A stretch of DNA of 64,000 nt, taken from JBBSBL01 sp963735885 (GTDB lineage Bacteria > Actinomycetota > Thermoleophilia > Solirubrobacterales > Solirubrobacteraceae). The stretch is taken from NCBI GenBank assembly GCA_963735885.1, contig CAVTMP010000004.1, positions 806,001-870,000 of the forward strand, read 5' to 3'. A model generated the notes under the pieces. It did no database searches. It saw only the letters and a list, made by a program, of their open reading frames with translations, and was not told the origin of the DNA. The translations under genes were made by a program, and so were the position numbers. Positions 10,482-18,980 of this stretch are shown here, piece after piece (the stretch's first letter is position 1; each line of letters starts with the position of its first letter).

Positions 10482-12301
10482 CAGGAGCTTCTCCTTCGCC
10501 AGACGTCGAGGGTTGGGGTGCCGGGTCCGGAGCCGCGGAGGGTCTCCGCCCGGGTGAAGTCCCGGCGCAGCCATGCGCCGATCCGCCGGTCGTACGCGGT
10601 GCCGAACGCGCCGGTGCGATAGCGCGTGAGCGGGGTGCGGTCGACGATCGCGAGCCGGACGCGATCGAGGCGCCCGATCGCCGCCGCCTCGTCGCGCGTC
10701 CCGTCGAGCGCGCCCGGGAGCAGGGAGATCTGCCGCAGGGGGTTCTCGCGGCCGGAGAGCACGTAGAGCGCGGTGAGCTGGGGGGCGAGCAGGATGGGCT
10801 CGCCGGGTCGGGTGCTGCCCTCGATCCGCGCGAGCGCCGCCGGATAGGCGGTGTCGCCGCCGAGCGCCGTCATCGTGCCGCCGGCGCCGCGCACCTCGAG
10901 CGTCTCCTGACGCGCGTCGTGCACGACGAGGCCGGCGCTCAGCAGGCCGAGGCCCGCGAGCGCGCCGATCCCGAGCGCGCGGCGCACGCCGTCGCCCTGG
11001 GGCACGGCACGGCACAGCAGCCAGGCGAGCAGGATGCCGACGAACGGGAGCGCGTAGCCCGTGTCCTGCGGGAAGCCCGGGTTCGGGTAGGGCCAGAACT
11101 CCGCGTAGGAGCCGGCCGAGAGGCCGAGCACGACGATGCTCGCGAGCAGCGCGGTCTGGGTCTCGGCATCCCACGCGAGCCGACCGCGCCGGACGGCGGC
11201 GACGATGCCCACGGCGCAGAGGGCGGCGCCGGCGGGGATCCAGGCGTAGGCGTACTGGAGGTAGTGGCGCACGGTGTCGGGCCGCTCCACGACGAGCGCG
11301 AGCGCCGCGAGCGCCGCGATGCCGATCGCCACCAGGGCGGCGGTGCGGACCGCTCCGCCGCGCCGCACCGCCACGGCGGCGAGCACGAGAGCGCCGATCC
11401 CCGCCGCGGCGAGCGCGAGGTGCCCGGCGAGCCCGGCGAAGCTCGCGGCGGTGAACGGGGCGAGCTTGTCGTACACCGGGCCGACCGTCTCGCGCATCAG
11501 GCCGTCCGCGAGGAGGTTGCGGTGCACGAGCCCCGTGACGCCGATGTCGGCGGCGAAGGCGCCGTACACGGCGAGCGGGATGGCGAGGGCCGGGCCGGCG
11601 AGGACCGCGGCGTCGAGCAGGGCGGCCCGGCGGTCGGCCGCGGCGGCCTGCCACGCGCGTACGGCGAGCCAGACGGCGGCCGCGCCGAAGCAGGCGAGCG
11701 TCACGTCGGGGCGGGTGAGGGCGACGAGCCCGAGCAGGGCGCCCGCGGCGAGGAGCACGCCCCGGCGCCGGCCGGGGGCACCGGCACGGGAGAGCAGCAG
11801 GACCGCGCTGAGCGCGAGCGCGTAGCCCAGGGACGCCGACAGCGTGTGCGGCAGCGCGAAGGAGATGTCGGAGTTCGAGAAGGCGACCGTCGCCGCGAGG
11901 AACGCGGCTGCGGTCGCGCCCGCGGGCGGCGCGACCACGCGGGCCACGGCGTAGGTGAGCCCGACGATCGCCGCGGCGAGGACGAGCCCGATGGCCGTGG
12001 CGACCCCGAAGGTCGGCGAGGCCAGCGCAAAGGCGCCGCCGAGGACGAACGGTCCGAGCGGGCCGTAGCTGTACATGTAGTCCACGTAGGGCAGGGCGCC
12101 GTCGGCGGTGCGTCCGCCGGCGACGAGGTCGTACCCGGTGTCGAGGCGCAGATCGCCCCACGTCGCCCAGGTGAGCCCGGCGAGCACGACCGTCACCGCG
12201 GCGAGGACGGCGACCGCCACCGCGTCCGGGTGGATCGCGACCGCGCGCAGCGGCCGGGCCAGCCCGGTCCGCCGGGCGGTCGTCTGGGCGGTCGCGCTCA
12301 T
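10481..12301 (-). CDS. Polytopic membrane protein, GT39/ArnT-like candidate glycosyltransferase
   Basis: A 606-residue protein with about 11-13 membrane helices and a soluble C-terminal segment of some 150 residues. Layout resembles lipid-phosphosugar-dependent GT-C enzymes (PMT/ArnT families). The first periplasmic loop carries DTGYDLVAGGR and PYVDYMYSYGP, where an acidic residue just after the first helix is expected in GT-C enzymes. ATGA overlap with the oxidoreductase upstream and TGATG overlap with the epimerase downstream fix it in the operon. I infer glycan transfer or modification on the outer face; a membrane O-antigen-ligase-like role is an alternative. Confidence 0.7.
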   Translation of the reverse strand: MSATAQTTARRTGLARPLRAVAIHPDAVAVAVLAAVTVVLAGLTWATWGDLRLDTGYDLVAGGRTADGALPYVDYMYSYGPLGPFVLGGAFALASPTFGVATAIGLVLAAAIVGLTYAVARVVAPPAGATAAAFLAATVAFSNSDISFALPHTLSASLGYALALSAVLLLSRAGAPGRRRGVLLAAGALLGLVALTRPDVTLACFGAAAVWLAVRAWQAAAADRRAALLDAAVLAGPALAIPLAVYGAFAADIGVTGLVHRNLLADGLMRETVGPVYDKLAPFTAASFAGLAGHLALAAAGIGALVLAAVAVRRGGAVRTAALVAIGIAALAALALVVERPDTVRHYLQYAYAWIPAGAALCAVGIVAAVRRGRLAWDAETQTALLASIVVLGLSAGSYAEFWPYPNPGFPQDTGYALPFVGILLAWLLCRAVPQGDGVRRALGIGALAGLGLLSAGLVVHDARQETLEVRGAGGTMTALGGDTAYPAALARIEGSTRPGEPILLAPQLTALYVLSGRENPLRQISLLPGALDGTRDEAAAIGRLDRVRLAIVDRTPLTRYRTGAFGTAYDRRIGAWLRRDFTRAETLRGSGPGTPTLDVWRRRSS

Positions 12302-13626
12302 GCCGCCCGCTCCTCGTCGTCCGCGCGCTCGAGGCGCTCCAGCAGGCCTTCGGCGACCCGGTCGGCGATCCCGACGACGGCCTGCCCGTTCACGAGCTCC
12401 GGGTAGATCTGGGCGGTCGAGGCGAGCGCGAGGCCGGGGGCGGGGAAGAGCTCGGCGGGCCGCCCGGCGTCGCCGAGGACGTGCACGGGCTCGGCCACCC
12501 GGGCGCGGGCGACCTGCATCGCCACGACGTCGTCGTCGCGCAGCGCCGGGAAGATCGCCTGGACGCGGCGCAGGTAGTCGCGCCGGATCTCCAGCGAGGA
12601 GCGCTCCAGCTCCTCGGAGTCCGGGTTCACGTAGCGCGGCGCGTAGATCAGCGTGCCGCCGACCCGCTCGGGGTCGACGACGTGGGTGGTCTCCACGACC
12701 GTGGTCAGCGCGACGCGCCGGTCGGTGAGGTTCAGCGCGTAGTACGGGCTGATGCTCCGCCGCAGCCGCATGACCAGGCACACGACCCCGAGATAGCGGC
12801 AGCGGTCGGGGCCGGCCGCGTCGGCCAGCGCCGGCCCGAGCAGCCGCCGGCCCTGCGGCGGGATGAGCGTGGAGAGGACGTGGTCGTAGGCGTGGAGGCC
12901 GTGGTCGGTGACGACGCCGACGGCCCGGCCGCCGGCCTCGGCGATCCGGCGCACCGGCGTCTCGGTGTGGACCTCGCCGCCGCCGGCGCGAATCGCCGCC
13001 GCCAGCGCGTCGACGAGCACCTGGTAGCCGCCGTCGATCGTGCCCATGACCTCGTGCGACGTCCGGTCGCGCGTGCGGGACATCCGCCGGGTGCGGGCCC
13101 AGAGGTAGGTGGCCGGGAGGTCGTCGTAGCGCCCGTCGAACTTCGAGTCCAGCAGCGGGCGCCAGAGCCGCTCCCACAGCCGGTCGCCCGCCGTGCGCCG
13201 CAGCCACCGCTCGAGCGGCTCGCGGTCGAGGTCCGCGTGGTCTCCGATCAGCTGGCAGCGGGCGACGAACGCCCCGAGCCGCAGCCGGTCGGCGGGGCCG
13301 AGCGCGGGGAACGAGAGCAGCTCGCGCAGCGAGGACATCGAGGCCAGGCGGCCGTCGTGGTAGAAGCCGACGCCGGTGCGGCGGAAGCGGAAGCGGTCGG
13401 CCAGCCCGAGCTCGCCGGCGAGGCCCCGGACGCGGTCGTCGGTGGGCAGCACGACGTGGTAGAACCGATCGACCGGGATGCCGTCGAGCGGGGTCGACGC
13501 GGCGAGGCCGCCGATCTCGCGCGCCCGCTCGTAGACCACGACCGGATGACCGGCCCGGGTCAGGCGGTAGGCGGCGGTGAGCCCGAGCAGGCCGGCCCCG
13601 ACGACGGCGACGCGCGGCGTGCTCAT
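12298..13626 (-). CDS. NAD(P)/FAD-dependent amine-oxidoreductase-like protein
   Basis: 442-residue flavoprotein of the protoporphyrinogen oxidase/amine oxidase superfamily. The N-terminal dinucleotide-binding motif VAVVGAGLLGLTAAYRL is followed by YERAREIGGLA, and the C-terminal FAD motif includes PELVNGQAVVGIADRVAEGL. Such proteins recur beside GT2 and membrane glycosyltransferase genes in exopolysaccharide loci, where they may oxidise or reduce a sugar or lipid carrier; the reaction is unknown. ATGA overlaps on both sides. Confidence 0.75.
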   Translation of the reverse strand: MSTPRVAVVGAGLLGLTAAYRLTRAGHPVVVYERAREIGGLAASTPLDGIPVDRFYHVVLPTDDRVRGLAGELGLADRFRFRRTGVGFYHDGRLASMSSLRELLSFPALGPADRLRLGAFVARCQLIGDHADLDREPLERWLRRTAGDRLWERLWRPLLDSKFDGRYDDLPATYLWARTRRMSRTRDRTSHEVMGTIDGGYQVLVDALAAAIRAGGGEVHTETPVRRIAEAGGRAVGVVTDHGLHAYDHVLSTLIPPQGRRLLGPALADAAGPDRCRYLGVVCLVMRLRRSISPYYALNLTDRRVALTTVVETTHVVDPERVGGTLIYAPRYVNPDSEELERSSLEIRRDYLRRVQAIFPALRDDDVVAMQVARARVAEPVHVLGDAGRPAELFPAPGLALASTAQIYPELVNGQAVVGIADRVAEGLLERLERADDEERAA

Positions 13627-14408
13627 CGGACGGCCTCGTCGCCGAAGAGCCCGTCGCCGAGCAGCGGCGGGGTCTCGACCGGGTCGCGCAGCAGCGAGTT
13701 GCGGGAGATCAGGCGCACGTAGCCGGTGACCGTCGGCGCGATGCGCAGCTTGCTCGCGCCGGTGCGGCGGGCGGCGTCGAGGTCGACCGGCACCTCGGCC
13801 ACGGTGGCCCCGAGCGCGTCGAGCTTCATGAGGATCTCCGCCTTGCAGGCGAAGCCGCGCTCGCGGATGAACCCTTCGCCGTGGCGGTCGTAGCCGGCGC
13901 GCAGCGCCCGCGCGCGGTAGACGCGGAAGAACGAGGACACGGTCCGGGCGTCGAGCCCGGCGGCCCGGCGGATCGCGAACGCGGCGCCGCGGGACATGAG
14001 CCGGCGCGCGCGCCCGACCCCGAGCATCCGCCCGCCCCCGTGCACCGAGGCGAGCACGACGTCCGCGCCGTCGCGCGCCGTCGCGAGCATCTGCTCGAGG
14101 ACGTCGAGGTCGCTCGTGGTGTCCGACTCCAGCGTGATGACGAGGCCGCGCTCCCCGCAGAGCTCCAGCGCGCGGCGGAAGCCGGCGTCGAACGCACGGC
14201 CCGGGCCGCGGTTGCGGCCGAGGCGCAGCACCTCGAGCGGCACGGGCCCGGCATGGGCCTCGGCGACCTCCGGAGTGCCGTCGTCCGAGCCGTCGTCGAC
14301 GAGCACGACCTTGCCGAGCCGCCAGAGGCTGGGCCGCCGCGCGAGGTCCTCGAGCAGCCGCGGCACGTTCTCGGCCTCGTTGAAGGCGGGAATGACGAGC
14401 ACCGGCAT
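13623..14408 (-). CDS. Glycosyltransferase family 2, dolichyl-phosphate-mannose-synthase-like
   Basis: 261-residue GT2 enzyme: VLVIPAFNEAENVPRLL at the start, VVLVDDGSDDGT for nucleotide binding, a GPGRAFDAGFRRA segment and TLESDTTSDLDVLEQML for the DxD region. This arrangement is that of polyprenyl-phosphate mannose or glucose synthases. It lies between the sugar transferase and the oxidoreductase, and it could provide the polyprenyl-phosphate sugar used by the GT-C-like membrane protein downstream. No membrane-anchor helices are seen. ATGA overlap with the oxidoreductase. Confidence 0.82.
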   Translation of the reverse strand: MPVLVIPAFNEAENVPRLLEDLARRPSLWRLGKVVLVDDGSDDGTPEVAEAHAGPVPLEVLRLGRNRGPGRAFDAGFRRALELCGERGLVITLESDTTSDLDVLEQMLATARDGADVVLASVHGGGRMLGVGRARRLMSRGAAFAIRRAAGLDARTVSSFFRVYRARALRAGYDRHGEGFIRERGFACKAEILMKLDALGATVAEVPVDLDAARRTGASKLRIAPTVTGYVRLISRNSLLRDPVETPPLLGDGLFGDEAVR

Positions 14409-14418
14409 CGCGCGGCCC

Positions 14419-15987
14419 CTAGTAGGCGCCCCGCCGGGCGAGGATGGCCGGGATCGTCTGGAAGAGGATCTTGATGTCCCACCAGAGCGACCAGTTGGTC
14501 ACGTAGATGTAGTCGAGCTTGACCATCTCCTCGAAGGGCAGGTCGGTACGGCCGAGCACCTGCCACAGGCCGGTGATCCCGGGCGTGGTCTCCACCCGGC
14601 GGCCGGCCCAGCCGGTGATCTGCATCGCCTCGTCGACGACGAACGGACGGGGGCCGACGAGGCTCATCTCGCCCCGGAGCACGTTCCACAGCTGCGGCAG
14701 CTCGTCGAGCGAGGTGCGGCGCAGCCAGCCGCCGGTGCGCGTGATGCGCGGGTCCTCGCGGATCTTGAACAGCGGGCCGCCGGCGAGGTCGTTCTGCTCC
14801 TCGACCCCCTCCTTCATCGCGTCGGCGCCGTCGACCATCGTGCGGAACTTCACGATGCGGAACTCCCGGCCGCCGCGTCCCCAGCGTCGCTGGCGGAAGA
14901 AGACCGGCCCGCGCGAGTCGAGCTTGATCGCCAGCGCGACGAGCGCGAAGAGCGGCGCGAGCAGGATCAGGCCGGCGACCGCCGCGACGAGGTCGACGGC
15001 CCGCTTGAGGACCACCACGCTGCGGCTGAAGCGCATCGGCGGCAGGCTCACGACGGGCAGCCCCTCGATGTCCTCGATCGTCGCGTTGGAGGCGAACAGC
15101 TCGTAGAAGCTCGGGACGATCGAGAGGTGGACGTCGGGTCGCCGCACCGCGCGGACGAGGTCGAGCGTCTCGTCGTAGGTCCCGCGGGAGAAGGTGAGGA
15201 TCACCCAGTCGATCTCCATCTCCTCGACGACCCGGGTGAGCTCGCTCGTGGGCCCGATCACGCTCATGCCCCCGCTGAGGGCCGGGTCGTCGTCGAGGAA
15301 GCCGACGAGCTCGAGGCCGTAGTGCGGATGCGCGGCGATCTTCCGCTCGACCATGCGCCCGGTCGTGCCGGCCCCGAGGATGAGCGCACGCCGCGGCGCC
15401 ATGACCGTCGGCATGACGAACGTGCGCACGACGTACCGGCACGCGGGAACGGCCACGAGTGCCGACGCGAGGAAGAGGGTGGCCTCGACGGGCGAGTAGA
15501 CCTTGACGTCGAAGATCCGGTAGAGCGCCTGGCCGACGAGGAGGAAGAGCAGGGAGCCGGCGAGGAGCGCGTGGAAGAGCTCGCCGATCTCGTCGAAGTT
15601 GCTCGTGGCGATGGTGTTCGGCTGGCGGTCGTAGAGCCGGTAGGCGCAGAAGACCCCGATCCACGTCAGCAGCGCGAGCGCGGCGAGCCCGGCCGCGACG
15701 CCCGCCGACGCGACGACCGCCGGCGGCGCCGCCTGCTCGGCGACGACGAACGTCGCCGTCCCGGCGACCAGCAGGGCGACGACGTCCGCGATGACGAGCG
15801 TCCAGACGCGACCGCGCGGCAGCCGCCCGCTCGCCGGCCTGACCGCGGCGGTGCGACCGTCGCGGGGCGCGGCGTGCGCCGCGGCCGCGGCGTCGACCGC
15901 GACCAGGTGGGCTCGCCGCCCGGAGCCCGTCTGGGCTCCTCGTGGGCGCGATCGACCGACCGTCGGAGCTCGCGAATCGTCCGTCAT
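14419..15987 (-). CDS. Polyprenyl glycosylphosphotransferase (WbaP/WcaJ-like initiating sugar transferase)
   Basis: 522-residue priming enzyme that would load the first sugar-1-phosphate onto undecaprenyl phosphate. It has about four N-terminal membrane helices (residues about 60-170), a Rossmann-like CoA-binding-type domain (LILGAGTTGRMVERKI), a membrane re-entrant helix (VVVLKRAVDLVAAVAGLILLAP) and the catalytic bacterial sugar transferase domain with GPVFFRQRRWGRGGREF, KFRTM, RTSLDELPQLWNV, GEMSLVGPRP and PGITGLWQV. The MTDDSRAP start at 15987 is preferred over one 17 codons upstream because the added segment is short and unconserved-looking. First structural gene of the operon; a 25-bp inverted repeat overlaps its start codon. 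Confidence 0.92.
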   Translation of the reverse strand: MTDDSRAPTVGRSRPRGAQTGSGRRAHLVAVDAAAAAHAAPRDGRTAAVRPASGRLPRGRVWTLVIADVVALLVAGTATFVVAEQAAPPAVVASAGVAAGLAALALLTWIGVFCAYRLYDRQPNTIATSNFDEIGELFHALLAGSLLFLLVGQALYRIFDVKVYSPVEATLFLASALVAVPACRYVVRTFVMPTVMAPRRALILGAGTTGRMVERKIAAHPHYGLELVGFLDDDPALSGGMSVIGPTSELTRVVEEMEIDWVILTFSRGTYDETLDLVRAVRRPDVHLSIVPSFYELFASNATIEDIEGLPVVSLPPMRFSRSVVVLKRAVDLVAAVAGLILLAPLFALVALAIKLDSRGPVFFRQRRWGRGGREFRIVKFRTMVDGADAMKEGVEEQNDLAGGPLFKIREDPRITRTGGWLRRTSLDELPQLWNVLRGEMSLVGPRPFVVDEAMQITGWAGRRVETTPGITGLWQVLGRTDLPFEEMVKLDYIYVTNWSLWWDIKILFQTIPAILARRGAY

Positions 15988-16009
15988 AGGCACTCGTACC
16001 GAGCCTATG
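15985..16009. promoter_or_regulatory. Inverted repeat overlapping the sugar-transferase start
   Basis: Perfect 7-bp arms CATAGGC and GCCTATG separated by 11 bases. One arm contains the start codon; the other contains a TAGGCT -10-like hexamer read on the minus strand. It could be an operator for the adjacent LuxR-type regulator or an mRNA hairpin. Inference from symmetry and position only. Confidence 0.4.
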
Positions 16010-16065
16010 GCCGGCCTCCGGGTGTGTCGCCCCACCAATGGATAGGTTGCTCGCGAGGGGATCGC

Positions 16066-16701
16066 CTACGACGCGACGGCCGCCGGGCGGGCAGACACGA
16101 GATCGTGCTGATGGGCCCAGTGGCTCGCCTCGGTGCGGTTGGACACACCGAGCTTGCGGTAGACGTTGGAGAGGTGGAACTTGACGGTCTGCTCGGTGAC
16201 CCACAGGGTGCGGGCGATCCTGCCGTTGGTGTGGCCCTCGGCGACGAGGGCGAGGATCTCGAGCTCGCGCTCGGTCAGCGTGCACTCCTCGAGCTCCGCC
16301 GCGCGGCGCGCGCTCGACTCGAAGACGTGGACGAGGTTCCCGTAGGCGGTCTCGCGGACCAGCGTGCCGAGGGTCGCCGGGTGCACGCCCTTGGAGATCG
16401 CCGCGGTGGCGCCGGCCTCCACGGCGTCGGCGACCCAGCGCGGATCCATCCGCGTCGTGAGCAGGATGCGGGCGGCCCCGGGCACCTGGTCGCGGATCTC
16501 GCGCAGCCGGGCGAGCGCGTGGTCCGGCTGGTGCATCTCGTCGACGAGCACGACGTCGGGGGCGGCCTCGGCGAGCGCGTCGGTCACGGCGAGCCGAACG
16601 TCGAGGAAGCCCAGCACGCGAACCCCCGAGGTCTGGCGCAGGGCGTTGCGGATGGCCTCGATCACGCAGGTGTGGTCGGCGACGATGACGACGCTCTTCA
16701 T
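16066..16701 (-). CDS. NarL/LuxR-family response regulator
   Basis: 211-residue two-domain regulator. The receiver domain (residues 1-125) has VVIVADHTCVIEAIRNAL, a phosphoacceptor-type Asp in VVLVDEM, LLTTR and the AISKGV Lys region. The C-terminal LuxR/GerE helix-turn-helix (about 145-205) has LTEREIEILALVAEG-like residues, VTEQTVKFHLSNVYRKLGVSNR. No histidine kinase is nearby. The ATG at 16701 follows a GAGG Shine-Dalgarno by 6-7 bases. It lies 78 bp upstream of the sugar transferase on the same strand, so it likely controls, and may be co-transcribed with, the polysaccharide operon. Confidence 0.88.
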   Translation of the reverse strand: MKSVVIVADHTCVIEAIRNALRQTSGVRVLGFLDVRLAVTDALAEAAPDVVLVDEMHQPDHALARLREIRDQVPGAARILLTTRMDPRWVADAVEAGATAAISKGVHPATLGTLVRETAYGNLVHVFESSARRAAELEECTLTERELEILALVAEGHTNGRIARTLWVTEQTVKFHLSNVYRKLGVSNRTEASHWAHQHDLVSARPAAVAS

Positions 16702-16874
16702 GAGGGAACCTCGGTCCGGAGGCGGCGGCACGGAACGGGAAGGTGATGGCGATGGCGATGGCGCATGTGTGGTGGGTCCGGCGTCGTTTCGGCGGCTGAC
16801 GCCGGCCCGGTGGACTGGCGAGAACGCCACCCTTGCGGACCGCGGAATGGGGTGGGTATGAAGCTATGCGCAGG

Positions 16875-16913
16875 GATTGCATTCGCGTTGCGATTCCGAT
16901 TGCATGCGCGTTG
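16875..16913. promoter_or_regulatory. Direct repeat in a low-GC stretch before the SARP gene
   Basis: GATTGCATTCGCGTTG (16875-16890) and GATTGCATGCGCGTTG (16898-16913) are 15/16 identical and offset by 23 bp. They lie in the 264-bp divergent intergenic space between the LuxR-type gene and the SARP gene, in bases unusually AT-rich for this genome. SARP proteins are known to bind heptameric direct repeats about 11 or 22 bp apart, so this is a candidate autoregulatory or shared operator. Confidence 0.5.
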
Positions 16914-16965
16914 TGCCGGTTGGATTCTGGGATGACACCGCTCGTCGCGGGCAGGGATCGCGGCG

Positions 16966-18168
16966 ATGAGCGCCGACGGCGAGGGCCCGGCCGCGCGCCG
17001 GGACCTGGCGGAGCCGGAGTCGGTGTTCGACGGCCTCCCGCACGGCGCGCTCGTGCTCGACGCCGACGGGGGGGTCCTGGCCCTCAACGTCGTCGCCGCC
17101 CGCCTGCTCGGCACCGCCGGACGGCCCGCCGAGGTGGGGGAGCGCTGCTGCGCGCTGCTCGGCTGCGGCGCCCGCGGGACGCGGCTGGAGTCGGGGTGCC
17201 TGGCGCGCGCCGTGGATCCCGACGGGGAGCTCACGCCCGAGTTCCGCGTCGACCTGCCTCCGGGCGCCACGGCCGGCGCCGCGTGGATCACCGCGCGGCG
17301 GCTGGCCGACGGGCGGATCGTCGTGCAGGCGCGCGCCGGCCGGCGCGATGACCGGCGACGCCGGATGGCCGCGGCATGGTCGGCCGACGCGCCCGTCGCC
17401 GTGCGGGCGCTCGGGCGCACCGAGGTCGAGGTCCCGGGCGCCGAGGGCGACCAGGCCTGGGTGGGCCAGCGCGCCGGACAGCTCCTGAAGCTCCTCGTCG
17501 CCGAGCGCTGGAGCGTGGTGACCGTGGACGAGATCGCCGAGGCCCTGTGGCCGGGCTCGCCCTCGGGCCGGACGACGACCGTGCGGGCGCTCGTCCACCA
17601 CCTGCGCCAGCGCCTCGACGTCGCGGCGACCGAGGACGCGCGGACCTGCATCGTGCGCGAGGGCGGCGGCTACCGCCTGCGCGCGGCGCGCGTGGCGGTG
17701 GACGCGGACGACTTCGAGGCGGCCGCCCGAGCCGGCCTGGATGCCGCCGGTCGCGGCCGGGGCGCCGGGGCCGGGGAGCCGCTCGAGCGCGCGATGACCC
17801 TGTATCGAGGTCACTTCCTGGCCGACCAGGCCTACGCCGAGTGGGCGCTTCCCGAGCGCGAGCGCCTGCGGGCCGTCGCCGGCGAGGTCGCGCGGGCCCT
17901 CGTCGACCTCCACGTCCGGGAGGGCCGCCTCGACGCCGCCGCGGACTCCGCCCGGCGCCTGGCCGAGATCGACCCGTTCGACGGGGACGCGCAGCGGCGG
18001 GTGGTGGCGCTCAGCCTCCTGCGCGGGCGCCGGAGCGAGGCCGTGCGCCGCTACGAGGCGATCCGCGAGCGGATGCTGCGGCACTTCGGCGAGGCGCCCG
18101 ACTTCACGCTGCTCGACGTCGCCGACCCGGGGGCGGTCTGGCCGGGGGTGGAGGCGGCGCCGCGCTGA
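16966..18168 (+). CDS. SARP-type transcription regulator with N-terminal PAS-like region
   Basis: 400-residue regulator. Residues about 15-125 look PAS-like (VFDGLPHGALVLDADGGVLALN) with three Cys near residues 62-76 (RCCALLGCG) that might bind a metal or be redox-active. Residues about 142-235 form an OmpR/PhoB-type winged helix (GQRAGQLLKLLVAERW...TVRALVHHLRQRLD), and 240-395 the bacterial transcriptional activation domain with TPR-like repeats (LYRGHFLADQAYAEWA). This order, wHTH then BTAD, defines the SARP/AfsR family. ATG at 16966 has only a weak Shine-Dalgarno. It stands alone and divergent from the polysaccharide operon; a paired direct repeat lies 50-90 bp upstream. Target genes unknown. 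Confidence 0.85.
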   Translation: MSADGEGPAARRDLAEPESVFDGLPHGALVLDADGGVLALNVVAARLLGTAGRPAEVGERCCALLGCGARGTRLESGCLARAVDPDGELTPEFRVDLPPGATAGAAWITARRLADGRIVVQARAGRRDDRRRRMAAAWSADAPVAVRALGRTEVEVPGAEGDQAWVGQRAGQLLKLLVAERWSVVTVDEIAEALWPGSPSGRTTTVRALVHHLRQRLDVAATEDARTCIVREGGGYRLRAARVAVDADDFEAAARAGLDAAGRGRGAGAGEPLERAMTLYRGHFLADQAYAEWALPERERLRAVAGEVARALVDLHVREGRLDAAADSARRLAEIDPFDGDAQRRVVALSLLRGRRSEAVRRYEAIRERMLRHFGEAPDFTLLDVADPGAVWPGVEAAPR

Positions 18169-18171
18169 GCC

Positions 18172-18197
18172 GGTTCGCGGTCCCTACGCCGCGAACC
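18172..18197 (+). terminator. Hairpin terminator after the SARP gene
   Basis: Perfect 9-bp stem GGTTCGCGG / CCGCGAACC with an 8-base loop, starting three bases after the stop codon. No U-run follows, as is common in very GC-rich actinobacteria. Confidence 0.7.
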
Positions 18198-18207
18198 ACG
18201 CGTCTCG

Positions 18208-18263
18208 CGTCGTCGGTGGAATCGCAGGGAGCAGGAGCCCCCGCCAACGTTCCGCCGACGACG
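18208..18263 (-). terminator. Second inverted repeat between convergent genes
   Basis: Arms CGTCGTCGGTGGAA (18208-18221) and TTCCGCCGACGACG (18250-18263) pair at 13 of 14 positions around a 28-base loop. It lies just beyond the stop of the minus-strand acyltransferase and probably ends that transcript. Confidence 0.5.
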
Positions 18264-18279
18264 GGTCCCGCGGTCCGGG

Positions 18280-18909
18280 TCAGCCGCGCGCCGCGGAGCG
18301 GTCGGGCACCTCGACGTCGGCGGCGGGCTCCCGCGGGGCGAGGACCGGGGCGGCCGCCGGCTCGTCGAGTCGCTTGACCCGGCGCACGGGCATGCCCGCG
18401 TAGAGGCCGTGGGGCCCGAGGTCGTGGCCCACCACCGTCCCGGCCGCGACGATCGAGCCGGTGCCGATCCGCACGCCGGCCAGGATGATCGCCCCGGCCC
18501 CGATCCCGCAGCCGTCCTCGACGACGATCTCGGCGCCCCGGCCCGGGCCGACGCGCTCACTCGCGTCGCCGGGCTCGTGCGAGGCGGTGCAGAACATCAC
18601 GCCGGGTCCGACGTGGGTGTTGCGGCCGATGGTCACCCGCGCCGTCGTGTCGAAGTAGCACCGGTGGTTCACCGTCGAGCCGGCGCCGATCGTCACCTCG
18701 GGACCGCCGAAGAAGCACCCGGAGCCGATGCGGAAGGTGTCGATCCGCAGCCCGCAGGCCCGCAGCGCGTAGTAGCGGGCCGGCCGGGGGACGAGCGGCG
18801 ACCCGGCGAGGCCGTTGAGCACGAACTGGCGCAGCGCGCGGCCGACCTCGATCCGGACGATCGACCGGGTGCGAGCAGCGCTCGGCGTCGCGGGGTCTCC
18901 GGGCGGCAT
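18280..18909 (-). CDS. Hexapeptide-repeat acyltransferase (LbH family)
   Basis: 209-residue left-handed beta-helix acyltransferase, probably a sugar O-acetyltransferase. Hexapeptide rungs such as VTIGAGSTVNHRC, VTIGRNTHVGPGV and GIGAGAIILAGVRIGTGSIVAAGTVV are clear; the GVMFCTASHEPGD loop carries the catalytic-type His of the maltose/galactoside acetyltransferase group, and LYAGMPVRRVK is the usual end of the fold. An Ala/Pro-rich tail follows. It is convergent with the SARP gene and may modify the surface glycan, which is inference from proximity. Confidence 0.8.
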   Translation of the reverse strand: MPPGDPATPSAARTRSIVRIEVGRALRQFVLNGLAGSPLVPRPARYYALRACGLRIDTFRIGSGCFFGGPEVTIGAGSTVNHRCYFDTTARVTIGRNTHVGPGVMFCTASHEPGDASERVGPGRGAEIVVEDGCGIGAGAIILAGVRIGTGSIVAAGTVVGHDLGPHGLYAGMPVRRVKRLDEPAAAPVLAPREPAADVEVPDRSAARG

Positions 18910-18980
18910 CCGCGGCGAGGGTAGACGCTCGGCCTCCCCCCGGCAACGGTGGGCGACGGATGTCCCGTCTCGGCCGGGAC

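Noticed and set aside
10472..12406. Long open frame antisense to the membrane-protein gene, and many similar plus-strand frames over the glycan operon
   Set aside because: Arg/Gly/Ala-rich shadow frames produced by very high GC; the minus-strand frames have recognisable domains, coupled starts and correct codon bias.
16702..16965. Small gene in the divergent regulator gap
   Set aside because: Short ATG frames exist but lack ribosome sites and codon bias; the stretch is better explained as promoters and operators.
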